Made by a program: the position numbers and the translations under genes. The notes beneath the pieces were generated by a model. That model was not told the origin of the DNA, made no database searches, and saw only the letters and a program-made list of their open reading frames with translations. DNA of 64,000 nucleotides from Pseudomonas bubulae (GTDB taxonomy: Bacteria > Pseudomonadota > Gammaproteobacteria > Pseudomonadales > Pseudomonadaceae), in assembly GCF_900618535.1 (NCBI RefSeq), contig NZ_UYJA01000005.1, positions 186,001-250,000 of the forward strand. Direction: 5' to 3'. Shown here piece after piece: positions 28,201-36,451 of this stretch; position 1 is the first letter of the stretch; each line of letters opens with the position of its first letter.

Positions 28201-29893
28201 AGACCCACGCTTCACTGCCGAGCAGCTCGCCGCTTTACGCGAGAGGCTCAAAACCGCACTGCACGCGGAGTTGAGCGGTTACCAGGCATTGCTGGCCACT
28301 GCCGAGGAACGCAGCAAGCTTGATATCCCCTTTCACGAAACGATCGTGATTTCCATGCTGGAGAAGTCCTTCGACAACCGGATCATCTCCCTGGTTGTCT
28401 CGGCAAACGAACAAAGAGCCCTGATCAACAAGTGGCCGCAGTTCAATGCAGAGGACGCTGATATCGAGGCCGCGGTACAGGCAGACCCCCAGGGGTATGC
28501 ACAGTCAAACCGCGAGCAGGTGGCAATCAACGAGATCACGATAGAACGTATCGAACAAAGAGACGGCTATCTGGAGCAGTTGTACAACTTCGGCGAAGCG
28601 GGCATCGCTGCCGCTACCGAACTGGCCCGTTCAATACCTGCGGCTGGACATACCAGCCTGACTCTCAAGGGTTTTCAGCTCGACTGCCTGAAACAGGCCA
28701 GCTCCACCCCCTCCGCAAGCAGTCTCACAGAAGAAAGCCTTGATAGCGCCATTGACCCGCTCAATGAGCACACCCACACCCATAACCAGCTCAATACTCT
28801 GGAAATCGACGCTGACAAACGCCTCGAGGTACTGGACAGCCTGGTGGAGAACTACGGCCAGGCGCTGGATGCCCTGGAAGGCATTGGCTTGATGTATGCC
28901 GATGAACTGGATCCCGAGTACTTCAAAAAGCTTCGTCTGTTGCTGACAGAGCTCTATCAGGATGTCACCCGCCAACTGGCGGCCGAGATCAAGCCGCCCC
29001 CGCAGCCCCCCGCACAAAGACCTGGAAAGCGCACTCCACCTACCGCTGGCAGTCGCTCCAAAAAAGTGATTCATGTCCGTGGCAAGGGCAAATTGATCGG
29101 CGAACTCCGGCCCGCAGACAACGAATGGCTGAGTGATGTCATTGAAATCCGCTCAGACTATGACGAGCAATTACTGTCGACTTATTTGCAGCACGAGGAC
29201 GAATGGATCGAGATTAAAACCGTGCGCACTGAATCACCGCGCACACGGGCACTGAATATCATCAAGGGTGATGCGCGCAAACTTTACGCCTTGTCCGAAT
29301 GGCATCTGCACAAGGCCACAGTGCACAGCATGAGTACCCGCTACCCGCAGGAAGTCGAGGAAGAACTCATTCGCGAAGCCAATAAGCTCGACAAGCTGGC
29401 CACTGAACTGCACTTGGCCCTGCAGACCCAAGCCGAGGATTCAAGGTCCCAGGACGATCAGACCCTGATCGACAGCATGCGCAGTGCTGCCCAAAAAATG
29501 ATCAGGGAAGGCAGGGAGATGCGCATCAAGTTGAGCTTCGAACTGCCGCCGACCCATGGCAACCTGCAGTACCTGATTGATGAGAAACAGGTCCAGATAG
29601 CGGGGCTAGGCAAGCGCATCCCGTTAACCGGTGAGCGGCAGGACTATATGCAGGAGTACGCCGTCAACGACCGCCAGGGCAGCCCGCTGTGGTATGCCCA
29701 TTTTCACTATGACGAGGCCCATACCCCGAAAGCGAACTACACGGCCGCTCACTTGAAGACAAAAGAGCAGCGAAAATTCAGCTACATCGTCCAGCTGGAC
29801 AAGGCTAAAACTGCCCCTGCCATCGTAAACGTGCATCGCGGCCAGATTGGTAAAGACCTGGCCGAACGCTGGTTTCTGCCACTGGCCGACTAG
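25211..29893 (+). CDS. Giant dermonecrotic-toxin-domain (DUF6543-type) protein
   Basis: 1560-residue protein of a Pseudomonas family annotated as dermonecrotic toxin domain / DUF6543. The N-terminal region (about 1-650) has the family style: repeated globular blocks such as NPEVVYSGLNTRIALVTRNQ and MSLTELSLKNLIGRPEGA. A hydrophobic stretch follows (about 717-753, LIFNSLLLLPGLPPPIMLTG), a candidate membrane-insertion segment. Next come long helical, charged regions (about 960-1250), a Pro/Lys-rich basic linker (about 1261-1285) and a C-terminal module (about 1285-1560). The module ends in YMQEYAVNDRQGSPLWYAHF, a tail I recall from other members. There is no Sec signal. The ATG follows ACAGGAACG. 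Its stop overlaps the waaA stop in a shared CTAG. No immunity or secretion gene is adjacent. Catalytic activity is not identified. Confidence 0.7.
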   Translation: MPTVPSPSLALPENAVRAQFANPPPLTTVARQMLAAAIAQRYPSLRISLERTRLAVPRPGGGWSLEPFMPRVLDYLGSGVTLDLSPVNTQPYYLTDNAPDWLKPDDGELDMQVIESLVKELPWRLPVGLQNALHQWWTKKTDTGTSRWRWLSDVMRDTLTIGAIRQTGLNPAALAAINQIITTPDLEERIRLYGENAVRAYWLEATLLNPEVVYSGLNTRIALVTRNQVLMCKADGDTLTFKSMATLGQAWARKIISSYTVKEIRMKQFELEGNFFDASAAAILNRQLERTATLKVPSSIGWQALQRVYRSITDTSAYFADAPKATLQSLTTVKNHLPEWLNNASAASIARYRHYSLALYAAKQASEGKTYLYGISDIHTYAADALHWQMRADQRQFEQDIPMQERMDQFAPNDIELTFLSATGLPGTIGIVESTTMSLTELSLKNLIGRPEGALSLRHRLGEPLPGWLTPDYITRRGGLIEKVDIGRVYPKYLENALLSNTPDALVRERFFATQTSVQLPMEALELSLKKQNGLTPLGARHVAAVVHTCAAEQQVEGLAVVIRHLALLRHPEALPDIVGNMFIIEPANVEYGPHVLYRPFYSPSLLEFSTRDALLDAIVEPSPLQTSVLTWLSDIARPIYDNGGFKEPHYLRFGLGSEFAPIERPGPARLATNGSDELLQFLQNGQLMQYLFGCNARALVEQANTDSVSNTESRWGVLLEGGSLIFNSLLLLPGLPPPIMLTGGLLSVAKLASQDIPALASSDAATRELAAADVLLNLGMLLFHQSQTALQKLTPLPEGLMSKALRAQAPARIAEIWPEPEPPKIVTGIVALPGELPGARSTELDLGIASASDRLTASRRELLASFKVARPETLPPPIPDGLFKGLYLIDQKWHALLGEGLYPVHIDSEDNVAISSSTDINRIGPNLRTDGKGNWFVDTRLRLQAGGLSRRIASLQAQKARRKSELQTQLTDFYPLEAPRQKAVDITHSALRSAMADPRFTAEQLAALRERLKTALHAELSGYQALLATAEERSKLDIPFHETIVISMLEKSFDNRIISLVVSANEQRALINKWPQFNAEDADIEAAVQADPQGYAQSNREQVAINEITIERIEQRDGYLEQLYNFGEAGIAAATELARSIPAAGHTSLTLKGFQLDCLKQASSTPSASSLTEESLDSAIDPLNEHTHTHNQLNTLEIDADKRLEVLDSLVENYGQALDALEGIGLMYADELDPEYFKKLRLLLTELYQDVTRQLAAEIKPPPQPPAQRPGKRTPPTAGSRSKKVIHVRGKGKLIGELRPADNEWLSDVIEIRSDYDEQLLSTYLQHEDEWIEIKTVRTESPRTRALNIIKGDARKLYALSEWHLHKATVHSMSTRYPQEVEEELIREANKLDKLATELHLALQTQAEDSRSQDDQTLIDSMRSAAQKMIREGREMRIKLSFELPPTHGNLQYLIDEKQVQIAGLGKRIPLTGERQDYMQEYAVNDRQGSPLWYAHFHYDEAHTPKANYTAAHLKTKEQRKFSYIVQLDKAKTAPAIVNVHRGQIGKDLAERWFLPLAD

Positions 29894-31167
29894 CGCGACA
29901 TCAACCGTCCCAGGCCATCGAGCAACCGCTGCAAGGCGCCCTGATTGCGCTGCATGACTTTAAGGCCCGCCTGGCCCATGCGCCGGGCGTCTTGCGGCAA
30001 CTCGAACAAGCGCTGTACCGCCAGCGCCAGCCCTTGGACGTCGTCCACTTCTTCCAGTGCTCCGGCGTCGCGCAGCATCGCGCTGATTTCCAGAAAGTTG
30101 AACAGATGTGGCCCGCTCAACACCGGTTTGGCCAGCGCCGCCGGTTCCAGCAGGTTGTGCCCGCCATTGGGAACCAGACTGCCCCCCACAAAAGCGGTGT
30201 CTGCCAGCGCGTACAAAAACAGCAATTCACCCATGGTATCGCCCAGCATGACCTGGGTACTCGCGGTGACCGGCTCGCCACTGGAACGGTGCACCGTGGC
30301 AAACCCTTCGCGCTGGCACAGCTCGAATACCTGATTGAAGCGCTCCGGGTGCCGAGGCACCAGCATCAGCAACGCATTGGGGTAATGGCCAAGCAATTGC
30401 CGATGGGCCGCGAGTACAATCTCGTCCTCCCCCTCGTGGGTGCTGGCTGCAATCCATACCGGGCGAGCCAGAGCCTGCCACTGCTCACGCAGCTCCCGGG
30501 CATCGACCAGCAGCTGGGGGTCAATGGTCAGGTCAAACTTGATCGAGCCGGTGACCTCAACGCACTCAGATCGTGCACCCAATTGACGAAAGCGCTCGGC
30601 TTCGGTTTCGGTCTGCACGGCAATCAGGCTCATTTCTTCCAACATGGGCCGGGTCAGGCGGGCGAAGCGGCCATAGCCCTTGGCCGAGCGTGCCGACAAG
30701 CGGGCATTGGCGAGCGCCACCGGTATGCCGCGCTTGGCACACTGATGGATATGATTGGGCCACAACTCGGTTTCCATGATGACCGCGAGTTTGGGTTGCA
30801 CGCGATTCAAAAAGCGCGCGGCCGCCCACGGCAAGTCGTAAGGCAGGTAGCAATGCTGAATACGCGGCTCATTCGCGAACAGCGCCTGGATCCGCTCGGA
30901 CCCGGTGGGTGTCATACACGTCACTGTGATTGGCAGCTGTGGGTAACGTTTTAGCAGCTCACGAATCATCGGCGCGGCAGCGATGCTCTCGCCCACCGAG
31001 ACCGCATGCACCCAGATCCCCCCCGGCTGCAGGGTCGGCAGATTCAAGGCGAAACGCTCACCAATACGCCGGGCATAAGCGGGCGCCTTGCGCGCCCGCA
31101 GCCACAATCGAATCGCCACCAGTGGCAGCCCCAGATGAAACAGCAAGGTGTAGAGAGTTCTATTCAT
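29890..31167 (-). CDS. waaA: 3-deoxy-D-manno-octulosonic acid (Kdo) transferase
   Basis: GT30 enzyme that adds Kdo residues from CMP-Kdo to lipid A precursor on the cytoplasmic face of the inner membrane. It has 425 residues with a short N-terminal membrane anchor. Signature blocks: IWVHAVSVGESIAAAPMI (nucleophile Glu in VGE), METELWPNHIHQC, GSIKFDLTID, AASTHEGEDEI, PRHPERF and SLVPNGGHNLLEPAAL. It converges with the first toxin-like gene and the two stop codons overlap. It is divergent from the SMR gene (145 bp). Confidence 0.97.
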   Translation of the reverse strand: MNRTLYTLLFHLGLPLVAIRLWLRARKAPAYARRIGERFALNLPTLQPGGIWVHAVSVGESIAAAPMIRELLKRYPQLPITVTCMTPTGSERIQALFANEPRIQHCYLPYDLPWAAARFLNRVQPKLAVIMETELWPNHIHQCAKRGIPVALANARLSARSAKGYGRFARLTRPMLEEMSLIAVQTETEAERFRQLGARSECVEVTGSIKFDLTIDPQLLVDARELREQWQALARPVWIAASTHEGEDEIVLAAHRQLLGHYPNALLMLVPRHPERFNQVFELCQREGFATVHRSSGEPVTASTQVMLGDTMGELLFLYALADTAFVGGSLVPNGGHNLLEPAALAKPVLSGPHLFNFLEISAMLRDAGALEEVDDVQGLALAVQRLFELPQDARRMGQAGLKVMQRNQGALQRLLDGLGRLMSR

Positions 31168-31312
31168 GGGTGCGGAGTTTACTTGAAAAAGTATTCACGA
31201 TGATGGCACCGAATACTCCCTACCCTGTCGCAACCAGAACGCACTACACACTTTCACAACTACTAGAATGCCTTGCTGCTAAATTGCCCCGCTCCACACT
31301 CAGGACTCCACC

Positions 31313-31645
31313 ATGAACGCCTACTATTACCTGGCCATTGCCATTTGCGCCGAAGTCATCGCCACCGTCTCCATGAAAGCGATCAAGGGTTTCAGCACAC
31401 CGCTGCCGCTGATCCTGGTGATTGCCGGTTACGCCACGGCATTCTGGATGCTGACCCTGGTGGTGCGAACCATTCCCGTGGGCGTGGCTTACGCGGTGTG
31501 GGCGGGTATGGGCATTGTGATGGTGAGTGTCGCAGCGCTGTTTATCTACGGGCAAAAACTCGACATCCCGGCCATGCTCGGCATGGGCCTGATTGTGCTG
31601 GGGGTGGTGGTGATTCAACTGTTCTCGAAAACAGCGGGGCATTGA
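31313..31645 (+). CDS. Small multidrug resistance (SMR) family transporter
   Basis: 110-residue inner-membrane protein with four helices, the exact SMR size. It has the essential Glu14 (AICAEVIATVSMKA) that couples protons to cation export in EmrE-type pumps, and the conserved helix 3 motif YAVWAGMGIV. A polyaromatic or guanidinium-type substrate cannot be decided from sequence. It is a single gene, divergent from waaA. Confidence 0.94.
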   Translation: MNAYYYLAIAICAEVIATVSMKAIKGFSTPLPLILVIAGYATAFWMLTLVVRTIPVGVAYAVWAGMGIVMVSVAALFIYGQKLDIPAMLGMGLIVLGVVVIQLFSKTAGH

Positions 31646-31769
31646 ATCCAGCAACGAAAACACCACACCTCGTTCCTTCGGCAGCTGCTACGCAGGTTTA
31701 CAGGCTCAGGCCAGGTTGTGGATCAGGCTGTATACTTGCGGTCTTTGTCTTTAAACGCCGAGGTCGCCC

Positions 31770-32945
31770 ATGCCATCTGTTATTTCCACCGACGTGCTGA
31801 TTGTCGGCGCTGGGGTTGCCGGCCTTTGGCTCAATGCCCGCCTGCGTCGCCAGGGCTTCTCCACGATTGTGGTCGAGCGTGAAAGCCTGGGGGGCGGGCA
31901 GAGTGTGAAATCTCAAGGCATCATTCATGGCGGCGCCAAGTATGCACTGCACGGTGCCCTGACCGGGGCGTCCGAAGCCATCGCCGATATGCCGCGCCGC
32001 TGGCGCGAAGCCCTTGCCGGCGACGGCGAACTCGACCTGAGTGGTGTGCGCCTTCTTTCCGAAGCCCATTACCTGTGGTCGCCGGGCACCCTCGCGGGCA
32101 ACCTCACCAGCTTTTTTGCCAGCAAGGCCGTGCGTGGCCGGGTCGATCAGGTCAAGGGCGACCAGTTGCCCCCGGCCCTGCAAGATCCACGTTTCAAAGG
32201 CAAGGTGTATCGCCTGGCGGAGCTGGTAGTCGACGTCCCGAGCCTGATCGAGCGTCTGGCGGAGTTGGCGGGGGATGGCCTGCTGGCCGGGCAGGTGATT
32301 GAGCCGCTGTTTGACAACGACGAACTGATTGGCCTGCGGGTCGACGGTCTCGAAATTCACGCCCAGCGTATTGTGTTCAGTGCAGGTGGCGGCAATGCCG
32401 AGCTGCTGGCCAGTGTCGGCATCAGCGTTCCGGCCCAGCAACTGCGCCCGCTGCATATGGTGCTGGTCAAGGGGCCCAGCCTCAAGCCGCTGTACGCCCA
32501 CTGCCTGGGCGGTGGGCCCAAGCCACGCATTACGGTAACCACTCACCCCGCGGCCAATGGCGAGTGGGTGTGGTATCTGGGCGGTGATATCGCCGAAGCC
32601 GATGGCGTGGCCCGCGAACCTGCCGAGCAAATCGCCGTGGCGAAAAAAGAGCTGGGCAACCTGCTGCCCTGGGTTGACCTGAGCCAGGCGCAGTGGGCCA
32701 CGTTGCGGGTCAACCGTGCCGAGCCTGCGCAGTCGGGGCTGGTACGCCCGGACAACGCTTTTCTCTCGGACCAGGGCCGTCTGCTGGTCGGCTGGCCGAC
32801 CAAGCTGGCACTGGCACCGGACTTCTCTGACCGGGTGCTGCAAGCGCTGGAGCACGACGGAATCAAACCGGGCAATGCACCGGCCCTCCCTCCGCTGCCA
32901 CGTCCACCCCTGGGAAAAACCGCGTGGGAGCAACTTTTGCCATGA
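31770..32945 (+). CDS. FAD-dependent oxidoreductase (DAO family)
   Basis: 391-residue flavoprotein. The N-terminal dinucleotide-binding motif is VLIVGAGVAGLWLNARLRR, followed by VVERESLGGGQSVKSQGIIH, where the second half resembles the D-amino-acid oxidase / glycerol-3-phosphate dehydrogenase family. The C-terminal substrate region includes FLSDQGRLLVGWPTKLALAPD. It is translationally coupled to the aldo/keto reductase by an ATGA overlap. The substrate is unknown. Confidence 0.88.
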   Translation: MPSVISTDVLIVGAGVAGLWLNARLRRQGFSTIVVERESLGGGQSVKSQGIIHGGAKYALHGALTGASEAIADMPRRWREALAGDGELDLSGVRLLSEAHYLWSPGTLAGNLTSFFASKAVRGRVDQVKGDQLPPALQDPRFKGKVYRLAELVVDVPSLIERLAELAGDGLLAGQVIEPLFDNDELIGLRVDGLEIHAQRIVFSAGGGNAELLASVGISVPAQQLRPLHMVLVKGPSLKPLYAHCLGGGPKPRITVTTHPAANGEWVWYLGGDIAEADGVAREPAEQIAVAKKELGNLLPWVDLSQAQWATLRVNRAEPAQSGLVRPDNAFLSDQGRLLVGWPTKLALAPDFSDRVLQALEHDGIKPGNAPALPPLPRPPLGKTAWEQLLP

Positions 32946-33754
32946 GCCAGCCAACCCTGCACGACTTCCATCGCCCGCTGGGCAGTACCGGCCTGCTGGT
33001 TTCGCCACTGGGGCTGGGCACCGTCAAGCTGGGCCGCGACCAGGGGGTCAAGTACCCCAGCGGCTTCAAGATTCCGGATGATAACGAAGCGCAGATGCTG
33101 CTCAAGCTCAGCCGCGACCTGGGCATCAACCTGATCGACACCGCCCCCGCCTATGGCCGCAGTGAAGAACGCCTTGGCCCGCTATTGCGTGGTCAGCGCC
33201 AGGACTGGGTGATCGTCAGCAAGGTCGGCGAAGAGTTTGTCGACGGCCAGTCGAGTCACGACTTCAGCGCTGCGCATACCCGCCACTCCGTTGAGCGCAG
33301 CCTGCAACGTCTTGAAACGGACTTTATCGATCTGGTACTGGTGCACTCTGACGGCAATGACCTTGCGGTTCTCAATGAGTGCGAGGTCTACGAGACCCTG
33401 GCCGAACTCAAACGCGAGGGCAAGATTCGCGGTTTCGGCTTGTCGGGCAAAACCGTTGAAGGAGGGCTCAAGGCCTTGGAAACCGGTGATTGCGCGATGG
33501 TCACCTACAACCTCAATGAACAGGCCGAGCGGCCGGTGATCGATTACGCCGCGGCCCACGGCAAGGCCATTCTGGTTAAAAAGGCGCTGGCCAGCGGGCA
33601 TGTGTGCTTGAGCCCTGGGGTCGATCCGGTGCGCGCCAGCTTCGAACTGGTGTTTGGCCATCACGGGGTTGCCAGTGCTATTGTCGGCACCATCAATCCG
33701 CTGCACTTGGCCCATAACGTGGCGACCGTTGCGCAGGTTCTGCGTAAAACCTGA
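32942..33754 (+). CDS. Aldo/keto reductase
   Basis: 270-residue NADPH-dependent oxidoreductase with an (alpha/beta)8 barrel. The catalytic tetrad can be seen: Asp and Tyr in INLIDTAPAYGRSEE, Lys in WVIVSKVGEE and His in LVLVHSDGND. Cofactor end: FGHHGVASAIVGTINPLH. It starts within the stop of the FAD oxidoreductase gene, so the two are made together. The in-frame ATG 18 bp earlier would overlap that gene further and is less likely. The substrate is unknown. Confidence 0.92.
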   Translation: MSQPTLHDFHRPLGSTGLLVSPLGLGTVKLGRDQGVKYPSGFKIPDDNEAQMLLKLSRDLGINLIDTAPAYGRSEERLGPLLRGQRQDWVIVSKVGEEFVDGQSSHDFSAAHTRHSVERSLQRLETDFIDLVLVHSDGNDLAVLNECEVYETLAELKREGKIRGFGLSGKTVEGGLKALETGDCAMVTYNLNEQAERPVIDYAAAHGKAILVKKALASGHVCLSPGVDPVRASFELVFGHHGVASAIVGTINPLHLAHNVATVAQVLRKT

Positions 33755-33795
33755 AGCCGCCGACGCGGCCGACCCCGACGCAAGGAGGAGCCGAC

Positions 33796-34752
33796 ATGCC
33801 GCGCATGCTGATCCGCAAGAACCCCAGCGACTTCAAAACCCTGCCGTTATTTGTCGAAGCCACGCCAGAGGGCTTGAGCTATCAAAGCATCGGCATGCCG
33901 TTGAACTTCGCGCAGACCCTGCTAAAGCGCCGCCCGGTCAAGGTTGCCGATAATGAGCGTTTTTCGCTGGAGCTGGCCAACCTTGGCGTATCCGTGCGAC
34001 TGACCATGAGTTGGCAAGGTCGCGACTACTGGGTGCTGGTACGTCAGCGTCGTCAGGATCGGGGCGATGTGGTGCTCAAGCTGATCTCTGGTTACGTGCC
34101 AGCCCACGAGGTCAGCCTGCCCCTGCACACAGCCATCCAGGAGATTGCCGAAGAGTGCCTGCTGGAAACCCCCGAAGGCTGGCTGAGCGGGCGGTTCAAT
34201 GAAACATGGCTGCCTGCGCCCTACGCCGCCGCGCTGCATTACCGCGAGGCCATGCCCTTTCGCCTGACCCCCCTGTCCGGTGCGACACGGCCTGTAAGCT
34301 GTGGCAGCCAGCCCTTGCTGGAGCGGCCACGGACCTACGTGCACTTGCCGACAGCATCGCTGCAACTGATTTACGACCTGCGTCTGGAAGTGCCCAAAGA
34401 GGCCAAGTCCCTGAGCCTTTTCCATGTCGAAGAGCGGCTTGAAGGGGATCAATTGGTAGCGCGGCTGGACCGCAAGCGCCCGGATCTGTACCTGATCCCG
34501 CTCACGGAAGGCCGGCCCTGCGCCGAGTTATACACCCTGAGCAAAGACCGCCTGCAACCTGCCAGTACCCGTGGCGTGCGGCTGGCCGAGAGCTTTGCAC
34601 CGCAGGACGGCTGGGTGGTCCATGACGAGCGGATTCGCTGGAAGGATTGGGTTCGGCAACAGGGTTTAACCCCGCCCAAACCCGAGTCACGGCTCAAGCG
34701 CCTGACCGGCAAGGCGCGGCAGATTTTCAGGAAGGTGGTGAAAAAGTCTTAG
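33796..34752 (+). CDS. Conserved hypothetical protein with a Nudix-box-like stretch
   Basis: 318-residue soluble protein that I do not recognise by function; homologues occur at this locus in other Pseudomonas, some labelled metal ABC transporter ATPase without visible reason. There is no Walker motif. A stretch AIQEIAEECLLETPEGW (about residues 113-130) resembles a Nudix box core (E-x-x-E-E) but lacks the arginine and the leading glycine. The C-terminus is very basic (ESRLKRLTGKARQIFRKVV), which fits nucleic-acid or membrane contact. A strong AAGGAGGA site precedes the ATG. It is 41 bp after the aldo/keto reductase, so probably in its operon. Confidence 0.7.
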   Translation: MPRMLIRKNPSDFKTLPLFVEATPEGLSYQSIGMPLNFAQTLLKRRPVKVADNERFSLELANLGVSVRLTMSWQGRDYWVLVRQRRQDRGDVVLKLISGYVPAHEVSLPLHTAIQEIAEECLLETPEGWLSGRFNETWLPAPYAAALHYREAMPFRLTPLSGATRPVSCGSQPLLERPRTYVHLPTASLQLIYDLRLEVPKEAKSLSLFHVEERLEGDQLVARLDRKRPDLYLIPLTEGRPCAELYTLSKDRLQPASTRGVRLAESFAPQDGWVVHDERIRWKDWVRQQGLTPPKPESRLKRLTGKARQIFRKVVKKS

Positions 34753-34760
34753 ATTCAAAT

Positions 34761-34847
34761 GTGGGAGCGGGCTTGCTCGCGATTCAGACAACTCGGTTTT
34801 TCAGTTACACCGAGTCGACCCGATCGCGAGCAAGCCCGCTCCCACAG
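34761..34847. repeat. REP pair (inverted)
   Basis: Two inverted REP elements with an inner ACTCGGT / ACCGAGT pair. It lies between the convergent hypothetical gene and hldE. Confidence 0.9.
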
Positions 34848-34862
34848 GGGGTGTGCGGTCGA

Positions 34863-36284
34863 TCACTGACCGCGAATTTTCTCGACAATGGCTGTGGTCG
34901 AGCTGTTTTCAACCAGCCCCAACACTTTAACCGTACCGCCATAGGCGGCCACGATATCGGCGCCAACCACCTGATCGATGCCGTAATCACCGCCTTTGAC
35001 CAGCACGTCAGGCTTGACCTGAGCCAGCAGGTTTTCCGGCGTGGCTTCAGGAAAGCTGATCACCCAGTCCACGGCGCCCAGACCGGCCAGTACCGCCATG
35101 CGACGGTCCACACTATTGATCGGGCGACCCGGACCCTTGAGGCGACTCACCGAAGCATCATCGTTGACTGCAACGATCAAACGATCGCCCTGGGCCCGCG
35201 CTTGCTCCAGATAGGTCACATGCCCGGCATGCAAAATATCGAAACAACCATTGGTGAAGACGATTTTTTCGTTGTGCGCCCGCGCATCTTCGATGGCCAG
35301 CAACAGCTGATCGAGGCTCAGCACACCACGCTCCGACCCTTCTGAGCGCTGGATCGCCCGACGCAGTTCCGGCGCACTGATGGCTGCCGTACCCAGCTTG
35401 CCGACCACAATACCCGCCGCCAGATTGGCCAGGGCCACGGCGTGGGGCAGTTCTTCACCGGCAGCAATGGCTGCGGCCAGGGTTGAGATGACGGTATCGC
35501 CAGCCCCTGTTACGTCAAACACTTCTCGGGCACGGGCCGGTAGGTGCATGGCGGCAAAGCCCGGACGCAACAGGGTCATGCCATGTTCGCCACGGGTCAC
35601 CAGCAAGGCACCCAGGTCCAGATCTGCCATCAGCTTGGCGCCCTTGGCCACCAGGTCGGCCTCGTCGGTGCAACCACCGACGATGGTTTCAAACTCACTG
35701 AGATTTGGCGTAATCAGGCTGGCGCCACGGTAGATCGAAAAATCCTTGCCCTTGGGATCGGCCAGCACCGGAATGCCCCTGGCACGTGCGGCCTGGATCA
35801 GCACCTGATGGTTTTTCAGGGCACCCTTGCCGTAGTCGGACAGCACCAGCACCTTGATGCCTTCAAGCAGGTTTTCAACTTCAGCGCCCAACGCCAGGGC
35901 GTCGGTGGCAAACGGTTCTTCGAAATCGATACGCAGCAATTGCTGGTGACGGCTCATGACCCGCAGCTTGACGATGGTCGGCTGGTGCGCAATACGCTGG
36001 AACAGTGCACGAACACCCGCACCCTTGAGCCGGTTGGCCAGGCTGTCGGCGGCTTCGTCGTCGCCGGTCACCCCCACCAGCGAGGCAGGCGCGCCCAGTG
36101 CAGCGATGTTGAGCGCAACGTTGGCAGCGCCGCCCGGGCGGTCTTCGATTTGCTCGACCTTGACCACCGGCACCGGCGCCTCAGGGGAAATCCGTGAGGT
36201 CCCGCCATGCCAATAACGGTCGAGCATGACATCGCCTACCACCAAGACAGGGGCTTGATCGAATCGCGGCATGGACAACTTCAT
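34863..36284 (-). CDS. hldE: Bifunctional heptose-7-phosphate kinase / heptose-1-phosphate adenylyltransferase
   Basis: Makes ADP-heptose for the LPS inner core through two activities in one polypeptide. It has 473 residues. The N-terminal PfkB-type kinase (about 1-320) has GGAANVALNIAALG and the catalytic base region VFDVTGAGDTVISTLA. The C-terminal nucleotidyltransferase (about 340-473) has FTNGCFDILHAGHVTYLEQA with the HxGH motif. I start at the ATG of MKLSMPRFDQAP, the family start; a TTG lies two codons earlier. waaC and waaF in this window use its product. Confidence 0.97.
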   Translation of the reverse strand: MKLSMPRFDQAPVLVVGDVMLDRYWHGGTSRISPEAPVPVVKVEQIEDRPGGAANVALNIAALGAPASLVGVTGDDEAADSLANRLKGAGVRALFQRIAHQPTIVKLRVMSRHQQLLRIDFEEPFATDALALGAEVENLLEGIKVLVLSDYGKGALKNHQVLIQAARARGIPVLADPKGKDFSIYRGASLITPNLSEFETIVGGCTDEADLVAKGAKLMADLDLGALLVTRGEHGMTLLRPGFAAMHLPARAREVFDVTGAGDTVISTLAAAIAAGEELPHAVALANLAAGIVVGKLGTAAISAPELRRAIQRSEGSERGVLSLDQLLLAIEDARAHNEKIVFTNGCFDILHAGHVTYLEQARAQGDRLIVAVNDDASVSRLKGPGRPINSVDRRMAVLAGLGAVDWVISFPEATPENLLAQVKPDVLVKGGDYGIDQVVGADIVAAYGGTVKVLGLVENSSTTAIVEKIRGQ

Positions 36285-36412
36285 GGACAACCCACATACA
36301 AAATGAACAGGGGCGCGATATTAACACAGGGTGAACGCAGGTCAGTTCACGGTATTAATCGCAGCGAATGAGAATCAGACATGAGCTACAAGACTCAAGA
36401 TGAAGATTCCCC

Positions 36413-36434
36413 GTGGAGGCAGGCCTGCCTCCAC
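36413..36434. repeat. Perfect 22-bp palindrome between hldE and msbA
   Basis: GTGGAGGCAGG is followed directly by CCTGCCTCCAC, downstream of msbA and upstream of hldE on the same strand. It could form a cruciform or an mRNA hairpin at the msbA 3' end. It differs from the REP family in the window. Confidence 0.75.
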
Positions 36435-36451
36435 AGGTATCAGTATAGGCC

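Noticed and set aside
33796..34752. ABC transporter ATPase, as such genes are sometimes labelled
   Set aside because: No Walker A, signature or Walker B motif is present.
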